Source: Branchiostoma floridae
Taxonomy: Eukaryota; Chordata; Leptocardii; Amphioxiformes; Branchiostomatidae
Direction: 5' to 3'
Length of the DNA: 64,000 nucleotides
Assembly: GCF_000003815.2 (NCBI RefSeq)
Contig: NC_049983.1
Location: 16,260,914-16,324,913 of the forward strand
Both the position numbers and the translations under genes were made by a program. Of this stretch, positions 47,301 through 58,100 are shown piece after piece. The notes below the pieces were generated by a model. That model ran no database searches, was not told the origin of the DNA, and saw only the letters and a program-made list of their open reading frames with translations. How positions within the stretch are numbered: position 1 is the first letter of the stretch; each line of letters starts with the position of its first letter.

Positions 47301-49925
47301 GGTAAGTTCCTCCGTCAGTACGTGGTCTCACAGGGAAGGGAGATCCTCAGTACAACATTTCGTCTCCTCGGTAAGTTCCTCCGTCAGTACGTGGTCTCAC
47401 AGGGCAGGGAGATCCTCTACAACATTCCGTCTCCTCGGTAAGTTCCTCCGTCAGTACGTGGTCTCACAGGGCAGGGAGATCCTCTACAACATCCCGTCTC
47501 CTCGGTAAGTTCCTCCGTCAGTACGTGGTCTCACAGTGAAGGGAGATCCTCTACAACATTCCGTCTCCTCGGTAAGTTCCTCCGTCAGTACGTGGTCTCA
47601 CAGGGCAGGGAGATCCTCTACAGCATCACGTCTCCTCGGTAAGTTCCTCCGTCAGTTTGTGGTCTCACAGAGCAGGGAGATCCTCAGTACAACATTCCGT
47701 CTCCTCGGTAAGTTCCTCCGTCAGTACGTGGTCTCACAGGACAGGGAGATCCTCTACAACATTCCTTCTCCTCGGTAAGAGTTAGTAACTACAAAGCTAG
47801 CACAAACTGTGCCTGACTAGGATGTGTGGTATGATTTTTTCAGATCAATACTTTCCCATTCAGCTATCTATATAGTTGCCCACTTGGTTCTCTTTACAGC
47901 GTGCAAGTCGTGGATGCAGAAAACAGTTTCACCTTCGAGATGCACACGTTCACATCGGCTGACTTCACTGATACATACAATTCACCCGACTACCCTGTGC
48001 AGGTGTGCTGCTCTTTTATCTTTTGCATATATGCTATACTAGTATATATATCATGTGCGTCAAATTAAATGTTAAAAGATCGTATACCTAGGCCTGGACA
48101 CCCTGCCATGTCCAAACTGTCCTGNNNNNNNNNNNNNNNNNNNNNNNNNNNNNNNNNNNNNNNNNNNNNNNNNNNNNNNNNNNNNNNNNNNNNNNNNNNN
48201 NNNNNNNNNNNNNNNNNNNNNNNNAGTAGTTGAAAGGACCAACTGTTTACCCCATATGTTCTCAACTCAATTACTTGGGTAAAGAGTCAGTGTCATTGTA
48301 TACTTAGTAATAGGCCAGTTAAATTTATGATAATTTCTATCCTGTAGGTGTGACGTCGACACCACGCTTCAGCTAGACACAGAACGGTCTACTGACATGG
48401 CCTCATACTACTCCATCCAATCTTTCACCTTCCCCAACATTGTTGATCCCAGTCTGGTAAAATGGGCTAAGCCATTTATCCGGTGGTGGGCAGCTAAGTT
48501 AAAGTTAAAGTTGCCCGTGCATCTGGCAGATGCTTAGGGGTGGCGCCCATCTGCATTTCGAGTAGCCCTTGGGCCACACATGTGCAAGCCACTACAGCAG
48601 GGGGCTGGTCCGCTGGTTGTGATGTGTGTTTAACTCCCATACTCATTCTCATTAGTGCTGAGTGCTAAGCAGAGAAAGCAGCATGTACCATTTTTAAGTC
48701 TTTGGTATAACTCGGCCGGGGATCGAACCTAATCGGTAGTCAAGAATATTGACTACTACATGGTGCTTGGGTGCCTTCAATCCTCATGGTGGTGGGCTTG
48801 TTTCATACAGATATTATTCTTTCCTCCACGGCAGATCTACATCCATTGCACCATGGTGGTCTGCTTCAAAAACGACACAGACTCACGATGCAGTCAGGGA
48901 TGCATCCCCGCAACGCGGCGCAGGCGCGCTGTGTCCGACATGAGCGAGGCCCGAGTCCGACGCGCGAGCGAAAATGACCACATCACGACCCTCAGCCAGG
49001 GACCCTTCAAAGTTGAGAATGCACAAAAAGAAGGTAACTTTAATTTAGAATTTGTATATCAGGAAGGTGCCTAATATATAAAGTTTACTCAAATGGATGG
49101 GTGTTCTAACATTGGGCGGTGCGGCAGCAGCTGGTCATAGTTACACTGAACGACCTGTAGCGCCTAACCTAATAGCACATCTCACTGTAAGGGCTGTAAA
49201 GCTAAAGCTATCTAGTGAGAATGCACTCTACGATAGTAAGTACGAAAGTAAGAATATTTGAACACATCAATCCTTGGTTGATAACTTTGATACTTAAAGG
49301 CATGAGTACTACTATTTTTTTTTTGTTCTTGTCGGAGCTGGCACTCTGAGTAGCATGTGCAGAGACCGCGCACTAGTGAAAACAGTGAAGTAGACAGTAT
49401 GAACGGTATCTGTGTTTCCACAGCCTCTACCCTCCCCACTGCCGGCATCGCTGTGGGCACAGCTGCGGGGATAGCCGGAGTCCTCCTGCTAGTTGTGGCT
49501 GCCTTCCTGGTGAGAAAGAGACGCAGTCGTCATGCCAAGGAGCAGGCCGAGGATCGTGTCGGTCAGTGAGAGGTTAACACCCTGTGCAGAATCTGCTTTC
49601 AGATGATTTTTGTCCAAAGAATCCTTGTTCATTCAGCATGACAGTAGAAAAGCTAGCTATATGTGTAGCTTTTAATTCCAACAGTTGATGTTGATTATCC
49701 ACATGGCAATTAATTTAGAAGTGAGATCAGACCGCCAATCAAACACTATAATCTAACTACCCCGTACTAACAGTGGCAATATGATAATGAGCATTTGGTC
49801 CTTCCCCCTATTTTGCGTATTTGCCTAATGAATGTTATAATGTTTTTTTTTCAGGCTTTGACAACTATTCGTTTGAGCTTTGGGGGAAGGACAAGGCTGC
49901 CAACGTCACCCCTAAACCAGAGTAG
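41304..49925 (+). CDS. SRCR-cbEGF-FN3-ZP type I membrane protein
   Basis: Exons: 41304-41376 signal peptide ([12 protein letters not shown]), 42442-42750 SRCR, five 123-nt cbEGF exons (43760, 44243, 44709, 44944, 45199), 45606-45872 FN3, then the ZP module at 46250-46431, 46647-46819, 47900-48002, 48348-48456 and 48835-49033, 49424-49561 TM ([20 protein letters not shown]), 49855-49925 tail ending NVTPKPE. Introns in the modular part are all phase 1. The ZP module has the expected cysteines, ends SRCSQGC, then RRRR (48916-48927), a furin-type site, before the TM; family members are cleaved there and polymerise. Phase does not match between 48002 (phase 0) and 48348 (needs 2 nt), so a small exon is missing, probably in or near the gap at 48125. 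A 3' splice site 20 nt before the ATG implies a 5'UTR exon. Role: probably an extracellular matrix or surface polymer; I do not recognise a specific orthologue. Confidence 0.88.
41690..42090. repeat. Degenerate dispersed repeat, copy 3 of 3
   Basis: In intron 1 of the ZP gene. Shows internal duplication: GGCCCCCTGGTATGTGACCT with GGTACTGCAG, and again GGGTCCCCTAGCAGGTTGCT with GGAACTGCAG. Confidence 0.45.
42442..42750 (+). CDS. SRCR domain exon
   Basis: [73 protein letters not shown]: a complete SRCR domain with six cysteines (the group A number) in one phase 1-1 exon. The 100-N gap after it (42923-43022) could hide another module. Confidence 0.93.
42751..43759. repeat. Intron with GGAGGTAA..CACTGCATGATG repeats and gap
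   Basis: Degenerate units containing ACACTGCATGATGGGACAG recur at about 42865, 42905 and, in the previous intron, 41530. Gap at 42923-43022. No exon seen in the visible remainder. Confidence 0.6.
43760..43882 (+). CDS. cbEGF exon 1
   Basis: [33 protein letters not shown]: calcium-binding EGF with D-x-D-E-C and the Asp/Asn-hydroxylation pattern CxNxxxxFxCxC. 41 codons, phase 1-1, donor GTAAGA. Confidence 0.95.
44243..44365 (+). CDS. cbEGF exon 2, donor site destroyed
   Basis: [33 protein letters not shown]; acceptor ACTACAG is intact. Where exon 1 has TGTACTG-GTAAGAAC this copy has TGTACTG-ATAAGAAC, so the GT is lost. Read-through meets a stop 11 codons on. Because the exon is 123 nt, skipping it keeps the frame. 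Either it is a dead exon or the base is an allele or assembly error. Confidence 0.85.
44709..44831 (+). CDS. cbEGF exon 3
   Basis: [33 protein letters not shown]; phase 1-1, donor GTAAAA. Confidence 0.93.
44944..45066 (+). CDS. cbEGF exon 4
   Basis: [33 protein letters not shown]; phase 1-1, donor GTAGGA. Confidence 0.93.
45199..45321 (+). CDS. cbEGF exon 5
   Basis: [33 protein letters not shown]; phase 1-1, donor GTATAA. Confidence 0.93.
45606..45872 (+). CDS. Fibronectin type III exon
   Basis: [40 protein letters not shown]: the W, Y-x-L-R-Y, L..x-T-x-Y signature of FN3. Complete in one phase 1-1 exon of 89 codons. A C-homopolymer serves as its polypyrimidine tract. Confidence 0.93.
46250..46819 (+). 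CDS. ZP-N subdomain exons (46250-46431, 46647-46819)
   Basis: [49 protein letters not shown], then [12 protein letters not shown] and [12 protein letters not shown]: the four-cysteine ZP-N fold. The second exon ends in phase 2 before GTAAGT, the seed of the array that follows. Confidence 0.92.
46757..47780 (+). repeat. About 68-bp minisatellite built from the ZP exon 3' end and its donor
   Basis: The unit is the last about 62 bp of the ZP-N exon (TTCCTCCGTCAGT..., TCTACAACATTCCGTCTCC-CG) followed directly by GTAAG, which fuses with the next unit's TTCCTCC. Two short units of 37 bp (46820, 46857), then about 13 longer ones to a last donor at 47775 (GTAAGAGTTAGTAAC). Every unit ends in a consensus CG-GTAAGT donor. 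Units differ by only a few bases. The microhomology AGTTCC at exon and intron ends suggests slippage as the origin. Confidence 0.95.
47900..48002 (+). CDS. ZP linker/ZP-C exon
   Basis: [20 protein letters not shown] then [15 protein letters not shown]; accepts phase 2 and ends phase 0. In ZP proteins a short segment (LxVxV-like) should follow before the Cys-Asp-Val of the next exon; it is not visible. Confidence 0.88.
48125..48224. other. Assembly gap inside the ZP gene
   Basis: 100 N. The phase mismatch across this intron suggests that a coding exon is lost here. Confidence 0.95.
48348..49033 (+). CDS. ZP-C exons with furin-type site (48348-48456, 48835-49033)
   Basis: [20 protein letters not shown] and [12 protein letters not shown], then [20 protein letters not shown] and [13 protein letters not shown]. 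An in-frame earlier acceptor at 48810 (adding ILFFPPRQ) is possible. The tetrabasic RRRR after the last cysteine fits the consensus furin cleavage site of ZP precursors. Confidence 0.88.
48490..48745 (-). mobile_element. tRNA-derived SINE (second family), minus strand
   Basis: On the minus strand a box B (GGTTCGATCCCC at 48718-48729) leads into a body and ends in TTTAACTTTAACTTTAACTT. Lies in the intron between the two ZP-C exons. The 5' half with box A is truncated or diverged. Confidence 0.65.
49424..49925 (+). CDS. TM and cytoplasmic tail exons
   Basis: 49424-49561: [20 protein letters not shown] then [14 protein letters not shown], a single TM with a basic stop-transfer. 49855-49925: [20 protein letters not shown] then KPE and TAG at 49923. 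Short 35-40 residue tail. Confidence 0.92.
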
Positions 49926-51498
49926 TCGTCTCTGGAGTGAACATTGAAATGTCAGGATGAGCAATTTCTTCGGACCAAATGTCGCGCCCACTCCCTTTTC
50001 AGTTCCTCTCTTTCTCTATCTAAGTCTCTCTCCCTTAATTTTTCAATCTCTCTCTCAATCTACTTCTCAATCTATCCCTTTCTCAATCTCTCCCTTTCTT
50101 AATCTTTCTTCCCTTTCTCATTCGCTCTTTAATACTCTTATTCTTAATCTCTCTCGCGTGTAGATATAGACACACACGTGCATACTCTCCTCACTTGTTC
50201 TTCCTTCTCATCCATACCCATGTCTCTTTCTTAATGTTCTTCCTTTGCAATCTTCTGAAGCTATTTTTAATTCTTACGCTCTCTTGAGTGCTATCATTTA
50301 CAAATTTACATAGATGATCATGTTATAATTATAAATAGATTAGAAAAGCTGACAACAGTTAGAAGCCCACTCAAATTTTGTTTGCATGTAAAGACTAACT
50401 TGACAAAATCCCATAGCGGACAGCACACAAGGTTAATGCCATACACTGAGAAAAGTTCAAATTTTAAAACTAATCAGATTTTAAAACAAAGCAAAAAAAT
50501 AAACCCAGATCTTAGTTGCATTTAAAGACTAAATTGACAAAATCATACAGCAGACAGCACAGAAAGTGTTACCTTTTGCATAGGGCAAAGTTCATATTTT
50601 TCAAAGGACTAAACAAAAAAAGACTGATATGTGTGTAGTTGTGATACGGCATCTTAACATGTTCATGATGAACGCCTTACAAAGGTGCAAATGGTCCTTG
50701 GATAGAAGGTGGAAAACTGTTGTCAGCTAAACAAAAAAAATGCCGGTGAAAGGAGCTACATATATATAAATGGACTACCACTTCTGCACCCACCGTGTGT
50801 CAACGTGTTTTAATCTGTAAGAGACAAAACCTTAAGAGTTCTGTGGATAACATTTTGAAAGGCTTATCAAACAACTGTGATCAACATGGTGGTCGTCATA
50901 TCCGATATGATTTTACAACCGCTACAGTCAAAAGCATTAAGATCAAAATGGAGATGATGAGATCAAAGATGGTCTTGAAAGGAGTGAGGCTGGTTGTCAA
51001 ACATTGTGGAATAATCAGTATCTTTAACATGTATGCAGATTGCTAGCAGGTCTATATAGTATGCCATCTTATTCTGTTTAACCACATTTCTGATCTGATA
51101 CTCTACATAGTGGACTATTGTTACTTAATGTCTGTCTAGACTGGCAAACAGTAGTAGTAGTAATATACTAGATATAATTTTCGTCTTCCAATGGCTTTTT
51201 GACTAGATATTGCTTATACTGAGGTTATCAGGTCAGCATTGTTAGCTTACATTAAGACACCATTGCATTAGAAATATGATAAATGCATTAGTGAGGTGTA
51301 AGTGTGGCTTTACTGTATGGTGGGAATCAGCTTACTTATAACCAACAATATGCATGATGTTGTGTTTCTAATCTACAGTCTGAGGTGCTGCAGAATATTG
51401 TCTTAGGTATTGAGAAATCCCTTATATACATAAACTAGAGCAACCTTCATTAACTAAACCAGATGTGATATCTTGCATTACTCAAAACTTAAAGGACA
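49926..51498. other. 3' flank of the ZP gene
   Basis: Pyrimidine-rich CTCTCTTTCTC/AATCTCTC tract at 50005-50160, probably 3'UTR. AATAAA at 50498-50503 is a candidate polyadenylation signal. No exon or repeat family recognised beyond it. Confidence 0.5.
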
Positions 51499-53078
51499 GC
51501 ATCAGAAAATTTTCAATTCGTTATTTTCCAGTAGTTTACTCATTAAAAAGTTGATGTACGTCAATTTTTACATTGATCCGCCTAATATGACCCTGTAGAC
51601 ACGTTTGAACTTCGCGCTCTCCTCCTTTCCCCGCCGCGCTGGCCGATGACGTAATGGCCGCGTTCTGAGAGTCTGACGTCACAGATCCAAAACTTCTAGC
51701 CAGCCATTTTGCTCGGTGAACCTCGGTCCTCTCAGCGGTAAATAATCACTCCGCCATTCTGGAGTTCAGTCCGTAGTTGTTGACAATTACTTTCGTGGAC
51801 CTGTAAGTCGCATTGTGACCTGTCTACGAAGCCATAGTCCCCGGGAGACTAAACATGAATGAGCTTGCCTGCGAGTAAACCGTGCGGCGACGGGACGAAA
51901 TCAAAACAATGGCGGTGGGGAAGGTTCACGCACCGTGCCATTCTGGACTGTTACAAGAGCGAGTTTGGGTCAATCCTTACCTTCTCCTTTCCGGACAGCA
52001 CAGCGATAATTACACGTAAGCTTCCACGAATTTTGGTTGAATTCACAGTTGTCCAACTGGCAGTGACATAAAAAATAAAAAGAAACATTTTCCTCTGACA
52101 ACATCGGACGATCCCCTTTTCGCGNNNNNNNNNNNNNNNNNNNNNNNNNNNNNNNNNNNNNNNNNNNNNNNNNNNNNNNNNNNNNNNNNNNNNNNNNNNN
52201 NNNNNNNNNNNNNNNNNNNNNNNNACAACACAGACCGGCATTGTGAATGGCGAGAAATGTCGCCTTTATGGGAGAGTGCGTGATTTATTTTGATGGAACG
52301 CCCAGGAATATCCGCGAAAGCTACATGATTGAAAAACCGGACAGTGCGGATAATTTACCCGAGATACAGAAAATAAAGTGAGAGGCGAGGCGTAACTCGC
52401 TCGAATCTGTACAAGTTGCGGTGCTATCTGTTTCGGCGCGATAAGGGGATCGTTCGATATGTAGTGATCAAGGGTATGTTGTCAGAGGAAAATGTTTCTT
52501 TTTTTTAATGTCACTGCCAGTTGGACAACTGTGAATTCAACCAAAATTCGTGGAAGCTTACGTGTAATTATCGCTGTGCTGTCCGGAAAGGAGAAGGTAA
52601 GGATTGACCCAAACTCGCTCTTGTAACAGTCCAGAATGGCACGGTGCGTGAACCTTCCCCACCGCCATTGTTTTGATTTCGTCCCGTCGCCGCGCGGTTT
52701 ACTCGCAGGCAAGCTCATTCATGTTTAGTCTCCCGGGGACTATGGCTTCGTAGACAGGTCACAATGCGACTTACAGGTCCACGAAAGTAATTGTCAACAA
52801 CTACGGACTGAACTCCAGAATGGCGGAGTGATTATTTACCGCTGAGAGGACCGAGGTTCACCGAGCAAAATGGCTGGCTAGAAGTTTTGGATCTGTGACG
52901 TCAGACTCTCAGAACGCGGCCATTACGTCATCGGCCAGCGCGGCGGGGAAAGGAGGAGAGCGCGAAGTTCAAACGTGTCTACAGGGTCATATTAGGCGGA
53001 TCAATGTAAAAATTGACGTACATCAACTTTTTAATGAGTAAACTACTGGAAAATAATGAATTGAAAATTTTCTGATGC
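51499..53078. mobile_element. Fold-back element with about 620-bp arms
   Basis: The left arm from GCATCAGAAAATTTTCAATT runs to the gap at 52125. Its reverse complement runs from about 52436 to GAATTGAAAATTTTCTGATGC ending at 53078. Arms are nearly identical; the centre of about 310 bp contains the gap. Each arm has the CRE palindrome TGACGTCA (51674 and mirror about 52897) and several ATGGCGG/CCGCCATT words. A frame of 70 codons is repeated in both arms without a domain. No target duplication found. Class unknown (fold-back or long-TIR non-autonomous element). Confidence 0.9.
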
Positions 53079-54465
53079 ACTGCTCTGGAAGCTTTTTAAT
53101 AGATGCGCAGTTTTGGTACCACACATACGTGTTTGTAGTCTTTGTGTCTTTGATAGCTCGATAACTTACTGTAAGTACACAAGTCAAAAGCTGTCTTTTT
53201 CATTCAAATATGAAAATGTATCTTTTACTTAATGTATTCCACATGATGTGGAACAAAAAGTCTGAACACTTATGGTCTTAATAAGAATATCAATCTTTTA
53301 TTGGGGTGGGGTAAGACCCACTACTTACTACAGATTACATGTCCCATTTGTCATTCAAGTAGTCGAAGCTTCACACCTGCCAGAATTCAGATTGAAAATA
53401 TGCCCTTTGATGATATCATTTCTGGGGCAACTGACGGACTGTCAACTCCATATCAAATAAAAGCAATCAGAGATGGCAGACTTACCCATTCTTTTAACAA
53501 AAGCAAACATTTTCTATGCTAACCGTTGGGCAACTTGTCAGCTGCCTTAACCAGTGTGTAAAATCATCATGACATATTTTGCTCCATGGTTGTGTGGCAA
53601 CAAGAAAAATGCAGTCCCAAACATGACTGAGTTTGTATCTCCATTATGTTCAATTTCATGTTAGGGTGGGTCCAATAGCTTAATTTATGAGTTCGTCATC
53701 TATACATGTATTGCACTATTGTGCAAGTGCCGTTTTGACCTGTTGACTTGTTACAGCTCAATCAATTCAAAATATTCAATGCGTTTCAAAGTTCTTTTTA
53801 ATAAGTTAACATTAACAACTTGAAAGCGGTAATTAATGCATTACCAAACAACATCAAATATATAGCTTCTGTCCTATGATTATCAACAGACAAGGATAGA
53901 ACATACAGTACTGGCATGTAAAGCAGTGCATTTCTCATTATGAACTAACTCCCTACATGAAACAAAGAAAAGAAAAACTACACCTACTTCTAATGTTAGA
54001 TCTTGAATAATAATAATGTGTACAAAATTAAGAATAAAGCCAATTGCTACAAAGGTAATGTGAAAATAAAGTTTAGTAAACACTTAACCTAAATCTGTAA
54101 AATGCAATATAATGATCATTTATTAATGTGTAGATCTGAAATAGTTTGGGTTTATGATATACATGTAATACTAATAGAACAAAAGCCAAGTGTATCCACA
54201 CGTGGCTCATTGTGACCACATTTCTGCACCAAAACTTAAACCGATGTGCAGGTGACATAATAAACAATACTGGCATGTAGCTCGAGCTATCAGTCAATGG
54301 CAAACTGTGAAAACTTTGTACTGCAGATACAAAACAGTATGAAACATGTGACTTTCTTGTACAAAATACTCATCAACAATAGTAAACCGTAAACCTTTTC
54401 ATTTTGCTGGCAACCAAGTTTTGATATTTACAGGAGAGCAACAGTTACAACAGACCACTGGAATG
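53079..54465. other. No gene recognised; NSMCE3 3' flank
   Basis: AT-rich. TTTATT at 54119-54124 and 53294-53299 are candidate minus-strand AATAAA signals for NSMCE3. Confidence 0.4.
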
Positions 54466-54804
54466 CAGGGCTCTAGCCAGCGTCCGTTTTTCCGTCAATT
54501 GCTGTGTGCGACGGAAAAGAAATAGCATCGGATAGTGCACCTTTTGACGACAGAATCTGATGAAAGCTCTTTGGTGGAGCTACTAGGCGCTTGGGGACGC
54601 TGTTCACGCACATAAAAGCCACACACAGTTAGTTGTGTATTTGTTACGAATCTAGACAATGTCTATCGGTGCTCTTTCGCATACGATAATCTCATTAAAA
54701 CCCGTTTTTCAAGGTCTCAGTTCAGTCTCTCTAACTCGTGGAATAGTGTGCTCGGACAGTGGAAATTGGCTGACAGAAAAAATTTCGGGCTGGCTAGAGC
54801 TCTG
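54466..54804. mobile_element. hAT-like MITE with 8-bp target duplication
   Basis: Left CAGGGCTCTAGCCAGC, right GCTGGCTAGAGCTCTG; flanks are the identical 8-mer CTGGAATG (54458-54465 and 54805-54812). CAG ends plus an 8-bp duplication are the hAT hallmark. It shares an internal core (TCATTAAAACCCGTTTTTCA) with the 1.3-kb element at 59698-61022. Confidence 0.92.
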
Positions 54805-54812
54805 CTGGAATG

Positions 54813-54920
54813 TTAACTTTCTCACGTCTGAGGGCTAGTCTCTAGCCTCAGACTGGGACCTAATGTGATATTGCAGTGGTGCCTCACAGACTTATCCCTC
54901 CCCACCCTATCAAACAGGAT
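54813..54920 (-). repeat. Partial duplicate of the NSMCE3 terminal exon and 3'UTR
   Basis: CTCTAGCCTCAGACTGGGAC and CTAATGTGATATTGCAGTGG, GTGCCTCACAGACT repeat 55079-55140, which spans the NSMCE3 stop codon. The sequence at 54325-54460 also repeats 54905-55030 (GATGAAACATGTGACTTTCT). So the 3' end of the gene was tandemly duplicated before the hAT MITE split the copy. Confidence 0.75.
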
Positions 54921-55129
54921 GAAACATGTGACTTTCTTGTACAAAATACCCTTTCAAAACAGTAAACTGTATACTTTTCGATTTATCTGGTCACCTATTT
55001 TACACAACCGTTACAACATACCACTGAAGTTGTAACCACTGAAATGTTGACTTTCTCAGGTGCTACATGTACATATAGTCTCTAGCCCCAGACTGGGACC
55101 TAATGTGATGATGATACTGCAGTTGTGCC

Positions 55130-58100
55130 TCACGGACTGCCCCCCTCCCCACGCAGCACGTCCTGGTACTGGGAGGTCCAGATCTCCAGACTCTCGCTGC
55201 CATACATCTGTAAACACAAACAAACTCTGTAAACATAAACAAACTCTGTAAACACAAACAAACTCTGTAAACATAATACAAACACATGATACATGCATCA
55301 TAAATAAATGAAACTATCACGTGATCAGTATATTCTGGACACTGCAACTTATGTAAAAATTCCAATCAAGAAGTCATATAACCTGTAGTTCCAAGGAAAG
55401 CTGATAGTGGGTACAAAACAGCACATATTATTCCTGAACCCAAAACTACCAGGTACTAAAACATCGTGACATACAAAACCAGAAGTTCCGCTGCATAAAA
55501 GAAAAAGCTGTTAGGAGACCCAGTTCTACATTTTTGGACACCTGCTGCAGGCCATAGGCTTAAGTGGGTTGTTATTCACTGTGTCTAGGATATGGTATTG
55601 GAGGGAGTCCAGCCTTTTCCTTCCACTACCTTTTTCTTCTCTAACCAAAGAACTCTTAAACATATGATTATACCAGCCAACATGATCAGTCCCAGGTTTA
55701 AGTCTGGACCTCTCTTGACCTGGACTTAAACATGCTAGACTCATATGTTCCTTGATACTTCATCCAGTTGACCTTTAACAAGGCTGACCCCTCACCTTTG
55801 ACACAAACTGCAGCACCCTCCTCTTGCTGGTCTCCTTGTGGGCCCGAGGACCCCACCTGTACTCGAAGGATGGGGGGTCCGACTGGGGGACTCTCTTATA
55901 CTCCAGATACCTGTACAACATGATAGTCTCACACCTTAGACTTCATAACAAATGGTGTGAACAACAACACTTTGCTTCAACACAACAAATCTTAACTTAC
56001 TTATTCAGTGATTTAGCAACCTAATAAAACTTTTTAAAGAGCTATGCAAGAAGCATATAAAGAGGAAGGAAACTCACTGTTGTCTTGTGAACTCCTTCGT
56101 TAGTAGACTCTTTACATCTCCTAATACCTCATGTGGATGGCTGGGGGAAGAAATTTTTACAAGTATTGTAAATCATAATATATTCCAAGAGCTATTTGTA
56201 GTTTCTACAAAAATATACTCTGTCATACTAGTGTACTACAGTTTTGTATTATTTCAATTGTAAATGTGTCTTTTTCCATTCCTGCTATAAGATCAAGTCC
56301 CTGAAAACTTAGAATGTTTTACCATATGTGCTGTACACATCTTTATCACTAGACAGCAGTATAATGTAAACTCCAGAGTGGTGAGTTGCATTCACAACGG
56401 GAATGTCTTTCAATAATTGCTAACTGGGAATCATTCAGATGACCAACCATAGATTTTACATTTTCATTTTGACACTGACAATAGCCATAGCTGAAGCTAT
56501 GAATTTGGGGTTTTACCAAGGTCAGTATGAACAATGGCCATATTCACAATAAGGTATAGAGCTTACTTCTCCTCAATGCCGAGTCTCTTGAGTGTGTGCC
56601 ACAGCAGTGCTGTACAGAACAGGTGGAGAAAAAAACATCACACATGTACACAAATGGCTTCTTCGCTAACGAAACTGAAACATGACTTTTCACCCTGGAC
56701 TACATGTGCACTAGACTATACTCTAGGTTCAATACTCTGACATGCCCTGACATTGTGCTCTTAGGAAAGGCACTTGAAACCAATTTCCTCACTCGACTAA
56801 CGTTAGGAAGGTTCTTTGACAGGATGTTGAGAGGATGTCCCGTGTTTGAGCAGAGCCACAACTCTGGTAGGATAAAGACTAAACACACTTGAGTAGGGCT
56901 TTGCCCTGGTGCATTCTAGCAAAAAATTTCCCCTTCTTTGACCTGGAATCAACTTTAGCATTCCACAACTTTAGCATCCATTTTCCAATATTTATTTTGC
57001 AGTACCCAGTAAACGTCATACATTTTCTCATTTTGATTGACAGTACGGTCAAGAACTTTTCAGTGGAAAGGACGGGAATCAATACGCACATAGACGTCTT
57101 ACATATAATCAAATCAACATGACCTAACAGAAAACCAAGGCAACACGTACTATCCTGGATGACGTTCCCCTTCATAAAGATGAGGCTGAGAACAACCAGC
57201 AGCAGGCCAGACTTTGGGCCATCATCCAGCCTGGAGAAAAACAGGGTAACAAGAGACATGTAAAATATACATAGTCTCAAGTCTTCAAATACAATTTAAT
57301 CTTTACAACTGGGCAAAAAAACGGAGATTTACTTCCTCATGTTTTAAGTGACATCCATCACACTTCTTTGGCATTACTACTAGAATGAACTGGCAGAACA
57401 ATTCAAGACATGCACAGCTAACTAGTAAAACTGGTCGAACATGTCAAGTTTCTAGTGACGCTGAAGAAGAGTGATGGATGTCACTTGAAACGTGCGGAAG
57501 TAAATCTCCATTTTTTATCCAGTTGTGGAGATTGAATTGCATTTGAATATTGTTTACCTGCATGTCTAACCTCATAAAGGCATAATCTCAAGTCAATCTT
57601 CTATTTTTGAAAGGCAAATGATGGGAAACATTTTCTCAAGGAAAAATCTGACTTGGAATGTCGTCCCACAAGTAAGTGAGTACACATTTTGAGCACAGAA
57701 GAATAATTGGACCTAAAAAGCCACCAGGCTCAAGCTGTTATCAGTGGAATGGAATTAAAAACTTTACCAGGGGGGAGGTGATCACTCTAAAGTAAAGAAC
57801 TTTGGCATGATACCTTCATCTGTAAAGTTTGTCTACATCATACAACAACTATGCAACACTTGTTCTTTTAATGTGTTCAAATACAAGATTGGTTTATATG
57901 TAAAATAACCAATTGACCATATAATCACGATATCATCACAAATCTTATTTGAGAAGAGAGTTAACTGACATGTTGAGGTGGTCTTGCCCATCAGGAGTGT
58001 CGATCAGATTAACCAGGATGTAACGTTTGTCCTTTCCTTCTAGCTCTTCAACACTCACACCGAATACCTGTAACAACAAAGTACAACATAGAAACAACCA

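Noticed and set aside
46997-47778. 102-codon ORFs across the ZP array
   Set aside because: Products of the 68-bp tandem repeat in shifted frames; the in-frame exon ends at the first GTAAGT.
51859-52718. 70-78 codon ORF present in both arms of the palindrome
   Set aside because: It is simply the same repeat sequence read on both strands; no domain, and composition fits a GC-rich transposon arm.
55056-55301. Minus-strand frame reading [16 protein letters not shown]
   Set aside because: Wrong frame of NSMCE3's last exon; phase requires [14 protein letters not shown] and a stop at 55130.
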